Source: Crambe crambe
Taxonomy: Eukaryota > Porifera > Demospongiae > Poecilosclerida > Crambeidae
Length of the DNA stretch: 64,000 nucleotides
Assembly (NCBI GenBank): GCA_963924555.1
Contig: OZ004583.1
Location: 8,198,582 to 8,262,581 of the forward strand
Reading direction: 5' to 3'
Shown: positions 38,551-51,701 of the stretch, one piece after another
Layout of the letters: each line of letters starts with the position of its first letter
How positions within the stretch are numbered: the first letter of the stretch is position 1
Position numbers and translations under genes: made by a program
Notes under the pieces: generated by a model
The model's database searches: none
What the model saw: the letters and a program-made list of their open reading frames with translations, nothing else
Told to the model about the DNA's origin: nothing

Positions 38551-38715
38551 CAGGGGTTTTCAGGTTGGTCGACACAAAATTTGCCGACTGTGCAGAATTA
38601 AATTCGTGCTCGCAAAATTTAAGATCATTGCATTTATATGACAGTATATTGTGCTCGCTTGAATTTATCTTGCACATGTGCAAATTCTACTGGTCAACCA
38701 ACCTGAAAACCCCTG
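38551..38715. mobile_element. Second copy of the 165-bp TA-flanked MITE
   Basis: Same TIR as 17465-17629 but opposite orientation; TA at 38549-38550 and 38716-38717. Confidence 0.9.
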
Positions 38716-38717
38716 TA

Positions 38718-38982
38718 CAGAGGTTTTAGGGAATCTTGCAAAATGCTGAGTGTGCATTCTCGCGCATGCTCAAATTTTGAGCTTCGAAAATCTCACCGGA
38801 GATGGTGAATAGCATGCTAATAGGTTAGAACTATACTAGAATAGTCACTAGCTAGCTCTTCAAAGCTTACTTCTCTAAAGTCCTGAACAAATCTGAGCAC
38901 AATTTCAAAAATTCAAGCAGTGCGCATGCGTAGTAGTCCGAGGCATGACGACCAATTTTTGCAAGATTCCCTAAAACCTCTG
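38718..38982. mobile_element. 265-bp TA-flanked MITE, TIR CAGAGGTTTTAGGGAATCTT
   Basis: Perfect inverted ends of about 25 bp (CAGAGGTTTTAGGGAATCTT and AAGATTCCCTAAAACCTCTG). Its left TA (38716-38717) is also the right TA of the neighbouring MITE; the right TA is 38983-38984. Confidence 0.9.
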
Positions 38983-39157
38983 TACTATGATAAAATTCTT
39001 GATCTTGTAATTGGGGCGAGCCTGAGCGAGCCACACACTAGCGCTCGTACGTTCTATCAAAGTGGTTTTCATTCTTTGCGACCAGCGGGTATGTCCTTGC
39101 GCATGCGCCGGTTCAATCTTGTTTGTTCACTAGAAATTATTGTTTGCTAGCTAGCTA

Positions 39158-41226
39158 GAGTAAATGATCAAAGATCGGACACCGTGTATTATCGATACAC
39201 TATATCTCAGGAACGACAGCACGGAGAACCAAGTTTAAACTACCAAAATGGAGTACAAACTTTCCTTGTTCTGTCACCAAAAAATTGTTTTTGTACCTAT
39301 TGTTATTTCAAAGCAATAGCTAGAAATGTAGCTTCACTCAAACCCATCTATATCTGGACGAAAAGTTCTATTTATGGACACCTATAAAAAAGACTTCTGA
39401 AGTCAAAGCAATAAGCAATTTTCCCGAAGGGGTACACTGCTCTGGAACACCCTTGAATTATAACGGTGTAATTCTTCCAACAATGACCTGGGTGTGGCTA
39501 ATTCAGAGGTCGATTTTTAATGTGTCCGGGTGCGCACATGACGTATGATGTCAGCGGGGGAAAGTGAGTTTATAGCAGGCTTGATTAGGTTATGGGTACT
39601 CGTTTAGACTATCTAGTTCGAAGTTTATCAGTAGCACTTACTGATCTCACTAGGTAACTTGATCTATCTCTATAATATTAATCATAGACCATTCCAAGTC
39701 ATGATCAAAAAATGGGATGAAAAATTAATTTTAGACGTCTTTGTCAATGATAAGATAATAACCTTTCCCTCAAGCCATTCAGAAACTCCTGTATCATCAG
39801 TTTCAAATTTCACTTCTCTACTGCTTTTTCAGGGTAACCAGAGCTTTGGACTGTGTGAATACCTAGTAGTGGCCTCTGAATCCTTGTGGACTGCATTCGA
39901 GACTGATCTCTTCTTGGCCAGGTCCTTGCCTGTCATTGCCCTAACTCCCTTTCTTGTTTGGCTCTTTCTTGTTACAGCACTGGCTTTCTTCGTTGAGGCT
40001 GGGCACTTGGCGGGAAGGCAATAGCTAGCCTGCCTGCATGTAACGTATACACATCCAACTATGGTGATCTGTGTCTTATCATCAAAACGAAATGTAACAG
40101 GATTCTTGCAACTTTATGAATACCTTTTTGACTTTTATTAATGACACAAGAATTCCGATCTATGGGCTTATGCATTATGATAATGGAGTACTCAAAGAGA
40201 AGTTGTGGGACGCTACTTGTCGAAGGATTCCCACCAATCTGAGGATACTGTCTTAATTCCTCAGTACTAAGGCCATTACTTCCATGCAAGACCTAGGATA
40301 TCCAATTGGGGGCTGCATGAGCTCAAGAGAAATAGCTCAAATCCTCTGTTGAGACATGCACAGTCCCACAGAGTGGATTTATACTCCTCAGCTGCCTTGC
40401 ACACGTTCATACCTCTGGCTACTGCTTCAAGAGTACTGCTTATACTTTCCTTTGGCCAGTTGTGAGTATGCTGAATGTTGGTATACATAAACACAAAGTT
40501 TCATGGAAGATGAGGATACCTTCAAAATCCTCTCTTTTAAAGGATAGTATGGCAGCATTATTGAACTTGCTGGAGACAACCTTGACCTATTAAATTCATG
40601 ATAATTCTACTTGAGATCAGTTTAACTGCAGTGGCAATAGTCTACATAGCTAGCTAGAAGGCTAGTCAAATAACTGTTCTACGTACGTACAGATGTCTTC
40701 AAGTAGAGATATAGACTCCACCTTGCTAGTTTAGCCTTATAAAGCTATACCTATATCCAAAATTAAAACTTACACTTAGATCCTCACTTGTTTCGATACA
40801 AAGCTCAACAAAGCTTGTCAGCTGGCTCCTGTTATAATTACGCATGCGCGTACCCGGACACATTAAAATATCGACCTCTGAATCAGCCACACCCAGGTCA
40901 TTGTTGGAAGATTTACACTGTTATATCTTCAAGGGTGTTCCAGAGCAGTGTACCACTTTGGGAAAATTGCTTAGTAACTTACTGCTTTGATTTAGAAGTG
41001 GGGTGTCCATAAATATAACTTTTCGTTCAGATATAGATGGGTTTGAGTGAACCTACATTTCTAGCTATTGCTTTGAAATAACTACAGGTGCAGAAACAAT
41101 TTTTTGGTGACAGAACAAGGAAGGTTTGTACTCCATTTTGGTAGTTTAAACTTGGTTCTCCATGCTGTTGTCTCTGAGATATAGTGTATCGATAATACAT
41201 GGTGTCTGATCTTTGATCATTTACTC
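39158..41226 (-). mobile_element. 2.07-kb element with ~380-bp TIRs and pogo-like transposase remnants
   Basis: Inverted repeats 39158-39540 and 40846-41226 (over 90% alike by eye), flanked by TA (39156-39157, 41227-41228). The minus-strand interior has an HTH_psq-like piece (WPKESISSTLEAVARGMNVC, KAAEEYKSTLWD; about 40460-40350) and a Lys/Arg-rich piece (KKASAVTRKSQTRKG, around 39990), in the N-to-C order of a pogo/Tigger-type transposase, with frameshifts between. A related fragment lies at 52280-52660. The long TIRs are unusual for pogo. No intact transposase, so non-autonomous. Confidence 0.7.
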
Positions 41227-41229
41227 TAC

Positions 41230-41865
41230 TAAAGAACGAATCAAGTTAAAGCAGACAAACTCAGACGTAGAAGGGAGAGAGCGTGCTTCCGAGACCGCTG
41301 AACAGAAAGAAGAAAGACTCAGAAAGCGAAGAGTACGAGCTGCTCAAAGCACAGAGAAAAGACAGGCTACGTTAGAGCGCTTGAGGGAGAGTGCAAGTCA
41401 GAGGTTGATGTCAGAGACAGCAGAGGAAAGAGAAGCAAGGCTCCAAATCCTGAGAGAGAATGCAGATGGGAGATTGTCTTCAGAGACAACTGAGGAAAGA
41501 GAGGCCAGGCTCCAAATCCTGAGAGAGAATGCAAACCAGAGATTATCTTCAGAGACAGCTGAGGAACAGACTCCAAATCCTGAGAGAGAATTTATCTTCA
41601 GAAACAAGTGAGGAAAGAGATGCCAGGCTCCAAATCCTAAGAGAGAATACAAACCAGAGATTATCCTCAGACACAACTGAGGAAAGACAGACTAGACTTG
41701 AGCATATGAGAGACAGTGCAAGTCAGAGTTTATCCTTAGAGACATCTGAGGAGAGACAAGCCAGGCTTGATAGGTTGAGACAGAATAGAAGTGAGAGGTC
41801 ATCTTCAGAGACAGCCGAGGAGAGATAGGCTAGGCTGCAGAGAATGAGCAACTTATTAGCCTCTC
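41230..41865 (+). pseudogene. STPR-like 23-aa repeat array fragment, frameshifted
   Basis: About nine 69-bp units on the plus strand encode a 23-residue charged helix repeat of the form SETAEEREARLQILRENANQ plus RLS. This matches the score-and-three-amino-acid peptide repeat pattern, known in DNA-binding proteins and in some transposon-encoded proteins. An 8-bp deletion near 41568 shifts the frame, a 12-bp deletion follows, and a TAG replaces GAG at 41827. No ATG precedes the array; the left neighbour is the right end of the 2.07-kb element. It is probably a transposon-derived or host gene fragment. Confidence 0.65.
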
Positions 41866-41954
41866 CCAATTAATTAAGGAACATAGACTACATCACATTC
41901 AGCTCAGGCTCGCCCCACCATGCATTGCATTCATCTAGTAGATATATCAATCAT

Positions 41955-42080
41955 TTTTTCTGATGTGAAGAGTCTGAGGGACTAGTCCCACATGTACAGC
42001 CACATGTACAGGGGCAACATGTCAACCAGATAGGACTTGAAACCCTGACCCTCTTAGTCTTAACTATTCCTGGGATGTTC
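41955..42080 (+). pseudogene. Sushi-exon fragment
   Basis: Matches exon 3 of the receptor at 47183 (48056-48150): GTGAAGAG...GGGACTAGTCCCACA, CAACATGTCAACCAGAT and AACCCTGACCCTCTTA. Small insertions and deletions break the frame. A further sign that pieces of the Sushi-containing receptor were scattered. Confidence 0.7.
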
Positions 42081-42452
42081 TGGCTGCACCAATCGCAATT
42101 GAGTGACTGATGGTTGGTAAGGGTCGCCGTACGTGCGTAGTATAGTATAGTAGCTAGCTAGCCAGGGGGCCGGGGCCGGTGTCAAAGTCACGGATGACTC
42201 CCCCCGGAAAATGACTCCCCCAGTCATTCCTGCCTAAGGCATAAATGACTCCCCCCTGGTGAAAATGACTCCCCACACGGTCATTCCTGCCTTGGCACCT
42301 GATCACAATAAATCATGTAGCTAGCTAATTTCATAGGGGGAGGAAGGTCATCTATTTTGGGAGGGGGGGGGGGGGGGGGGGGGCTGAGTGTAATAATAGT
42401 GACCACACTACATAGCGTGCCTTCTAGGGGGGTCTGTGGGCATGCTCCCCCA

Positions 42453-42572
42453 CACTGTAAAAACGAAAGTGTGTACTGCACACTAAATTGTCCCAATACA
42501 CACACCAAAAGCAAAAACAGTGTGTGTATTGGGACAAAATGGTGTACAGTAAACACTTTTGTTTTTACAGTG
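42453..42572. mobile_element. Palindromic MITE, TIR CACTGTAAAAACGAAAGTGT
   Basis: 120-bp inverted repeat with interior ATTGTCCCAATACACA and its complement. Related in termini and interior to the MITE at 49176-49292. Confidence 0.8.
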
Positions 42573-42954
42573 CAGGATGGATTTTAAGCCTCGATCTGGT
42601 GCATTCTCTGAGGTTCTAGGGTGATGTCTCAATTCCCATGCACTGAATATTATAGCTTGTTAGCTAACTAAATACTTTCAAGCTGCCTAAAAATACAAAC
42701 AAAAACAACAAAAAAAACAACAAAAAACAACAACAGCAGCAAACTATTTCAGTTACACTTGTGATGTCATAATCCATCATTTTTGAGGGGGCTGGGCCCC
42801 CACCTTCTGAATATTGGGGGGGGGGGGGGGGGGGCTCTAGCCCCTCCAGCCCCCACCTTCTGCCTCCTATGAATTTGTCTCAGGAAGAAGTTGATGCTGA
42901 AGATGATGATGAACCTGTGGGACATTTTTATGTATAGGCTAGTAACAATAATGG

Positions 42955-44645
42955 TGTCATGATGTGTATAGGAGGGAGTCATTCCTAGGATGAAATGACT
43001 CCCTTCCATTTAGGGAGTCATTCGTGCCTATAGGATGAAGTGACTCCCTTTCCATGGCTATTGATTGATTCATGCCTATGATGAAATAATTCCCTTCCAT
43101 GGCTATACGTAGATTTTTCAGGGAGTCATTCATGCCTAGGATGAAATGACTCCCCTTCAACATGGGTATAGATTTTTTAAGGGATCGAGTTATTCATGCC
43201 TTGACTCCCCTTCCATTTAGGGAGTCATACATGCCAACCCTTCCATAGCTATTGATTTTTCAGGGAGTCATTTATACCTAGGACGAAATGACTCCCTTCC
43301 ATGGCTATATAGTTTTTTTTCAGGCAGTTATTCATGCCTACGATGAAATGACTCCCTTTCGTGGCTATTGATTTTTCAGGGAGTCATTCATGCCTAGGAT
43401 AGAATGATTCTCTTCCATGGCTATAGATTTTCAGGGAGTCATTCATGCCTAGGATGAAATGACTCTCCTTCAATCATGCTGAGGATGAAATGATTCCCTT
43501 CCATGGCTATTAATTTTTCAGGGAGTCATTCATGCCGAGGATGAAATGATTCTCTTCCATGGCTATAGATTTTTCAGGGAGTCATTCATGCCTAGGATGA
43601 AATGACTCCCGTTCAATTTAGGGAGTCATTCATGCCGAGGATGAAATGATTCCCTTCCATGGCTATAGATTTTTCAGGGTGTCATTCATGCCGAGGATGA
43701 AATGATTCCCTTCCATGGCTATAGATTTTTCAGGGAGTCATTCATGCCTAGGATGAAATGACTCCCCTTCAACATGGGTATAGATTTTTTAAGGGATCGA
43801 GTTATTCATGCCTTGACTCCCCTTCCATTTAGGGAGTCATACATGCCAACCCTTCCATAGCTATTGATTTTTCAGGGAGTCATTTATACCTAGGACGAAA
43901 TGACTCCCTTCCATGGCTATATAGTTTTTTTTTCAGGCAGTTATTCATGCCTACGATGAAATGACTCCCTTTCGTGGCTATTGATTTTTCAGGGAGTCAT
44001 TCATGCCTAGGATAGAATGATTCTCTTCCATGGCTATAGATTTTCAGGGAGTCATTCATGCCTAGGATGAAATGACTCTCCTTCAATCATGCTGAGGATG
44101 AAATGATTCCCTTCCATGGCTATTAATTTTTCAGGGAGTCATTCATGCCGAGGATGAAATGATTCTCTTCCATGGCTATAGATTTTTCAGGGAGTCATTC
44201 ATGCCTAGGATGAAATGACTCCCGTTCAATTTAGGGAGTCATTCATGCCGAGGATGAAATGATTCCCTTCCATGGCTATAGATTTTTCAGGGAGTCATTC
44301 ATGCCTAGGATGAAATGACTCCCGTTCAATTTAGGGAGTCATTCATGCCGAGGATGAAATGATTCCCTTCCATGGCTATAGATTTTTCAGGGTGTCATTC
44401 ATGCCTAGGATGAAATGACTCCCCTTCAATTTAGGGAATCATTCATGCCGAGGATGAAATGATTCCCTTCCATGGCTATTGATTTTTCGGGGAGTCATTT
44501 ATGCCTAGGAGGAAATGACTTCCTTCCATGGCTATAGTTTTTTTTCAGGCAGCCATTCATGCCTAGGATGAAATGACTTGATCCCCTTCCATTTAGGGAG
44601 TCATTCATGCTGAGGATGAAATGATTCCCTTCCATGTCTATTGAT
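42955..44645. repeat. Minisatellite array, ~57-bp units with inner palindrome
   Basis: About 30 units of the form GGGAGTCATTCATGCCTAGG plus ATGAAATGACTCCC plus TTCCATGGCTATAGATTTTTCA. A segment starting at 43130 (ACATGGGTATAGATTTTTTAAG) recurs at 43748, giving a higher-order repeat of 618 bp. Each unit contains GGGAGTCATT and its complement AATGACTCCC, so a single strand could fold into a hairpin. Confidence 0.9.
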
Positions 44646-44883
44646 AATTCATGCCTGGCAATTTGCCTCGTCAATCTCCCCTCAAAACTGGTTCCCAAAA
44701 GGTCAGGATATTGTAGTGCTATATACATACTAAGATTGTGCAGAATAAGGAGGTACCTGGTAATTATCCTCGTCAACTTCCCCTCAAAACAGATTATCTG
44801 CTACAGTTTGCTTCAAAATCAATAGTCAACTATGATAGCTACCAATCCATAATAATATATTATTGTAGAGAAAGATCCAAAGA

Positions 44884-45530
44884 AGATGAAAAATATAGTG
44901 CTGGGTGGGAAATGGATCTGTGATGAACATATCATCCTTGCTCAGCATATCTTGAAGATGCAATTTCCGAATATTGGTGGATACCATTGCTCTGCCAAAA
45001 CGATGCCTTGATTCCAGTTCAGAATGGTGAAACAATACGTATGCGTAGGTACATACATGCATAGGTAGCTATTATAGCTATAATTTATTTTTCTCAGGAA
45101 GAAGTGGATGCTGAAAATGATGAAACAATGGAATACAGGAATATGCTATACATACATGTTCCTCCTGTGCAGCAACAAAGTGGTATCGTGGATTGTGGAG
45201 TATTTGCGATAGCTTTTGCTGTCCATGCAGCACTAGGAGAAGATGTGGGAGAGATTGAATTCCAGCAGGAAGAAATGAGGACCCATCTTTCTAAATATTT
45301 ATGGAAGAAAACTTTTTCTCCTTTTTCAAAGTTGGGGGAAAGGGGGCATAGGGATAATTACTTCCCCTGTCGAATTCTGGAGTTATACTGTGACTGCCTT
45401 ATGCCAGAGACATATGGCAACATGGTTGAATGTGAACATTGTTTTAATTGGTTTCACCAAGACTGTGTAGATTATGACAATATATAGTGAAAATTTTTTG
45501 TGCCATTCATGCAATCATAGCTAGCTTATC
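44884..45530 (+). pseudogene. ULP1-like (C48) protease C-terminal part plus PHD finger, broken
   Basis: First exon piece about 44905-45038 (LGGKWICDEHIILAQHILKM, QFPNIGGYH) with an in-frame TGA, then an apparent 59-bp GT-AG intron (45039-45097), then EEVDAENDETMEYR, YIHVPPVQQQSGIVDCGVFA, SKYLWKKTFSPF and a PHD-type end (YCDCLMPETYG, VECEHCFNWFHQDCVDYDN). The Gln and the catalytic Cys in QSGIVDCG are present, but the His/Asp region of C48 peptidases is missing. A 1-nt shift near 45485 separates the last PHD cysteines (NFLCHSCNHS) from the frame. A short duplicate of the second exon start is at 42887-42930 (QEEVDAEDDDE). A deSUMOylase-like activity is not expected from this copy. Confidence 0.7.
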
Positions 45531-45594
45531 TTCTTATTGTTATTATTGTTATTGTATCAGCTATGTGAGAATGAACTTTTAATGCATTCACAGG

Positions 45595-46670
45595 GAGTTA
45601 TTTGCCCATCATTTCGTCCCCCAATCTGATTTATATATGCATGGATGGAATGGGAGCTATTTCATCCTAGGCACGAATGACTCCCTGAAAAATTTATATC
45701 CATGGAATACATCCTAGGTACAAATGACTCCCTGAACTGAGATAAATGGACTCCACATACATGCGGTTGGAGTCAAACTAGCTATAGGAGAGTCATCCTA
45801 TAGGCACGAATGACTCACAATGAAGTGAATTTGTACATGGAGTGGCACGAATTATACAGCTACACCGGAGTCATAGCCATGGAAAGGGAGTTATTTCATC
45901 CTAGGCACCAATGACTCCCTGAATTGAGATAGTTGGACTACATGATTGGAGTCATAATAGCCATGGAAGGGGAGTCATTTCATCCTAGAGGCACCAATGA
46001 CTTCAGGAGTCATTGGTTCCTAGGATGAAATGACTCCCCTTCCATTCAGAATGGTGCAGCCATGGAAGGGGAGTCATTTCATCCTAGGCACCAATGACTC
46101 CATGAATTGAGATGACTGGACAGTCATGATAGCCATGGAAAGGGATTCGACACATCCTACAGGCATGAATGACTCCCTATCCAATAACTCCCTGAAAATC
46201 TTGCCTAATGCCTGGCTATAGGATGAAATGACTCCCCTTCCATGGCTGTCATGACTCCAACTATGCATGCATGGGGGAGTCCATCTATCTTGATTCAGGG
46301 AGTAATTTCTTCCTATAGGCACAAAAGATTCCATTCACTCAATTTCACAAGCAACTATGGTATAAATCCTTGACTTATTATGATTTTGCATGCAGCAATG
46401 CAATGAATTAGGTCTTTTTTCAGGGGCAGACAAGTCAGAAATGACTGGGGAGTCACTCAGACCTAGGCATGAGTGACCGGGAGTCATCCACGCCTAGTCA
46501 AGAGTGCTCGGAACTGGGGAGTCATTTTTTCCAGGGGGGAGTCATTATAGACTAGTCAGAAATGACCGGGGAGTCACTCAGACCTAGGCGTGAGTGACCG
46601 GGAGTCATCCACGCCTAGGCATGAGTGACCGGGAGTAGTCAGGAGTGACCGGGGAGTCATCGCAGAGGGG
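45595..46670. repeat. Inverted-sense minisatellite array (right side)
   Basis: Degenerate units such as TTTCATCCTAGGCACGAATG plus ACTCCCTGAA, the reverse complement of the left array motif, changing near 46430-46670 to GACCGGGGAGTCAC-type units. Together with the left array it makes the subterminal inverted repeats of the 4.5-kb element. Confidence 0.8.
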
Positions 46671-46692
46671 AGTCACCGCTGACTATGACACC

Positions 46693-47182
46693 TGTCACGG
46701 TCCTTTTTATTCACATAGAATTTCAATACATTTTTTGAAGTTGCTATTCCTCGAGATGTGTACGCTTTGAATGAACTTGAATTGGACTGTAAATAGATCT
46801 AACAGGTAGATTTATGAAAATCGACTGAACATAATCCACCCCCGTCCTGTTTTGGAGATTCAGAAAAAGGTTAATTGCTAACTGAATTGCAAAGCCCAGC
46901 TAAAACTCGTTTGCTTTCTAGCAACTAGCTTACTAGATCTTTCTTGTGCCAAGGTAAAATCATCTACAAACGCTTAAAGCTGGAGAAACAGCCTATCAAA
47001 CATCAGGTTAATTACATTCCAACCATTCTTTACTGCGCGTCTATTCTTGCAAAGCTTTGCGAGCCAATTTCGCGAAAAGCTTGTCCGACCCCCCCCCCCC
47101 CCCCCCCCCCCCGGTAGCTAGCTAGCTAGCTACACGTACGATGCGCGTGCGATGCGCGCTAGCTAGACTGTACCGCTAGAAA
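46693..47182. other. 5' flank of the Sushi-containing receptor
   Basis: About 490 bp upstream of the ATG, with a poly-C tract (47089-47112) and GCTAGC repeats directly before the start. The promoter must lie here or further left, but no clear TATA element stands out. Confidence 0.4.
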
Positions 47183-48714
47183 ATGCTTAGCCCGGTGTAT
47201 GTTGTAGTCACTCTAATTTCATTTTGTAGCTTAACAGATTCTGTGACACTAAACTGTTCTCCAATATTAAACACTTCGTCCTGTCCTGGAAACGAGTTCC
47301 ACTGTGAATGCCAATCATTTGGTTCTCTTTTCTGGACATTCAACCAGTCAGAATTACTCTACACCACAGGTGGTGGATGCAACACAAGATATGATTTTTT
47401 TCCTGGTATTGAAGTGATCCTGTGCAGAACAAAGAGATCTACAAGTCCAGTCACGATAATTTCTTCATTCAACGTGACTCTTACAGGCATACTTCATATA
47501 GAATGTCGAAATATCTCATTAAATGAAAACCGCAGTATTCATGTTCATCTACCTAGTGAGTTGAGTTAGCTATCTAAATCCATCAAAGCATGGTTGACAT
47601 GGTTATGATTTATTAGGTCCCCCATCACACCCCACTGACCTAACTTATAGCACAACTAAAACAGGAAGTGATGATAATTCCTCCATTGTGAGATTGCAGT
47701 GGGACCCTCCTCTGGATGATGGTGGAGCAGCCATCACTGGTTATCAGATATTCATTAACTCATCTGAAGTCAGTGAAGTACTACATCAAGTGGTAAGTAA
47801 CAACACTGATGCTGCCATTGTCCTGAATTCCACTGGAAAATACTTCATACAAATAAGAGCTGTTAACTGCATTGGTGTCAGCCCAAATTTATCAGTCTTG
47901 ATCAGTATCACAGGTAACAAGCTGCTACAAATAGCCCAATTTTGAAGTGAATAGCATTTTATTCTATTATAGATTCTTGTGAACCACCACCTAACAGCTC
48001 CCTCCCCGTTGGACTTCACATTGTGTCAGTGGAAAGACATCTTATAGGTTTCCAATGTGAAGAGGGACTAGTCCCACAGGAGACAGTGATGGCGACATGT
48101 CAACTAGATGGGACCTGGAACCCTGACCCTCTTAACTATAGCTGTGACATAGTGTCCACCAGAATAGGTTAGCTAGCTATAGTTAGCTATAAGGCTGCTG
48201 ATGATCTTGTCACTGATTCAGATTGCAGTCCTCCAGTCTTATGTCAGTTGAGGAATAATAATTCCAGTACCAGGGAAGGGACCACTGTGTCCTTCCAGTG
48301 TGACGAGGGATTATTTCCCTCTGCTAGTGAAGTCACTGCAGTTTGTGTTCGTGGTGGGTGGGAAGTATTGAGCAGTTCATTCACTAGTAAGTATACCTTA
48401 ATCCTTTCTGTTATAGCTATAAACCTTCATTTATCCCAATCATTCCAGCAACAATGGACCTACTACCATCTGCATTGAGTACTTCCTCCATCATTGCAAT
48501 AGTTGTACCAACATCACTGGTTGTTATTGTCTTGCTGTACACATGTGGACTGGTGACTGGAATGTTTGTTCAACGAAGAATCAATGGCACACATTCCCAA
48601 ACAAGATCATGTAATATCCCACAACCAATTCCAGAATATGAAGAAGTTTCTCTTTCTACAAGAATTGAGTTACAAGAAAATGCTGCCTATGGACCTGTAG
48701 GCTCTGGCCATTAA
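47183..48714 (+). CDS. Type I receptor: Ig-like, FN3, two Sushi/CCP, TM, Tyr-motif tail
   Basis: Five phase-1 exons, 431 aa: 47183-47555 (signal peptide MLSPVYVVVTLISFCSLT and Ig-like domain, CPGNEFHCECQSFGSLFWTF), 47617-47913 (FN3, LQWDPPLDDGGAAITGYQIF), 47973-48167 (Sushi, CEPPPNSSL, FQCEEGLVPQ, CQLDGTWNPDPLNYSC), 48222-48386 (second, shorter Sushi-like, VSFQCDEGLFP, AVCVRGGWEV) and 48449-48714 (TM SIIAIVVPTSLVVIVLLYTC and a tail of about 58 aa). The tail has YEEV and YGPV, 13 residues apart, which could bind SH2 proteins if phosphorylated. Its Ig and FN3 exons are homologous to the minus-strand TM-type copies, so it is a relative with added Sushi domains in the opposite orientation. An AATAAA lies at 49055. 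No defects seen. Confidence 0.85.
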
Positions 48715-49175
48715 TAACTATCTGCAAATCAGCTCTATAGTGAATCTTCTGAAACTTGTCCTTTGCACTTCTTTTTTGTTCAAAGACTATAATATGTACT
48801 TTTCTTACCCCATGCAGGCCCATAGCTACATGATTGCTTTTACTGTAATATATAGCTATTCGAATGGGCATAATGGAGAGATTTAATAGCAGAAATAGCT
48901 AACAGAGAGAGCACAACTGATTAGATGGTGACAGTAGCTTATAAGTCAAGACAACATGAATGTGACAATCATCAGTAGCAGTATTGGAAATGATAATATC
49001 TTGTTGGCAGCAGACTTTTTTGTGCAATCAACAGGACCTTCTCTGCCTACGAACAATAAAGAATCATTTTATGTACACACTGGACTGGTAGCTAAGTGTA
49101 AAGGATTATAAACCGTTTGATGTAGCTACATGTGAAGGAATAATCTTAACCTGCATGTGCAAGCTAAAATAGTTA

Positions 49176-49292
49176 CACTATAAAATGAGAGTGTTTACCA
49201 CACCATTATTTTTGTCCCAATGCACATACTGTTTGTTTTTAGTACGGCATTGGGACTATTTAGCATGCAGTACACACTTTCATTTTACAGTG
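49176..49292. mobile_element. Palindromic TA-flanked MITE, TIR CACTATAAAATG / CATTTTACAGTG
   Basis: 117 bp with TA on both sides and an interior TTTGTCCCAATGCACA / GGCATTGGGACTATTT inverted pair, the same family as 42453-42572. Confidence 0.8.
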
Positions 49293-49566
49293 TAATGTGT
49301 TAGGAAGACCTCATAATAAAATGTATTAATTAAAGGTAAACCTCATAGACACACTGAAATTCTCTGTACTGTAACTACGGGGGGTCAGAGGCGCAATTGA
49401 AGTGGTGAGGCCATACATCTTGTGAGCACACAGGGCGCAGAGCATGCGGTCTGGGCTCCCCCCCCCCCCACACACACACACCAAGGAAAATTGGGCCCTT
49501 TAATGGTGAAGCTATAGCCTCACCAGCCTCAACCTCTCTGATACCCCATCTATAGGAGCTAGCTAG

Positions 49567-51701
<2,135 letters not shown>

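Larger units (their letters stand above)
42178..46692. mobile_element. 4.5-kb element with ULP1-PHD pseudogene and opposed subterminal repeat arrays
   Basis: The outer ends GGTGTCAAAGTCACGGATGA and (inverted) GGTGTCATAGTCAGCGGTGA form imperfect terminal inverted repeats. Inside each end are arrays built on ATGACTCCC: 42190-42290 and 42955-44645 on the left, 45595-46670 in inverted sense on the right. Between them lies a ULP1/PHD pseudogene (44884-45530). A MITE (42453-42572) and a poly-G-containing insertion (about 42775-42870) are nested. Target duplication was not resolved. Carriage of ULP1-like genes inside DNA transposons is known for some plant MULEs and animal elements; I cannot name this family. 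Confidence 0.55.

Noticed and set aside
39659-40024. Plus-strand 121-aa open frame with hydrophobic end
   Set aside because: The opposite strand gives the basic, transposase-like reading consistent with the HTH remnant; the hydrophobic frame is its antisense.
42955-44776. Minus-strand open frames such as HFILGMNDSLNGR repeats
   Set aside because: They are readings through the palindromic minisatellite; the frames break irregularly between units.
42960-46670. CRISPR-like array
   Set aside because: Regular repeats with variable parts, but units are palindromic minisatellites with no unique spacers, no cas genes and a eukaryotic context.
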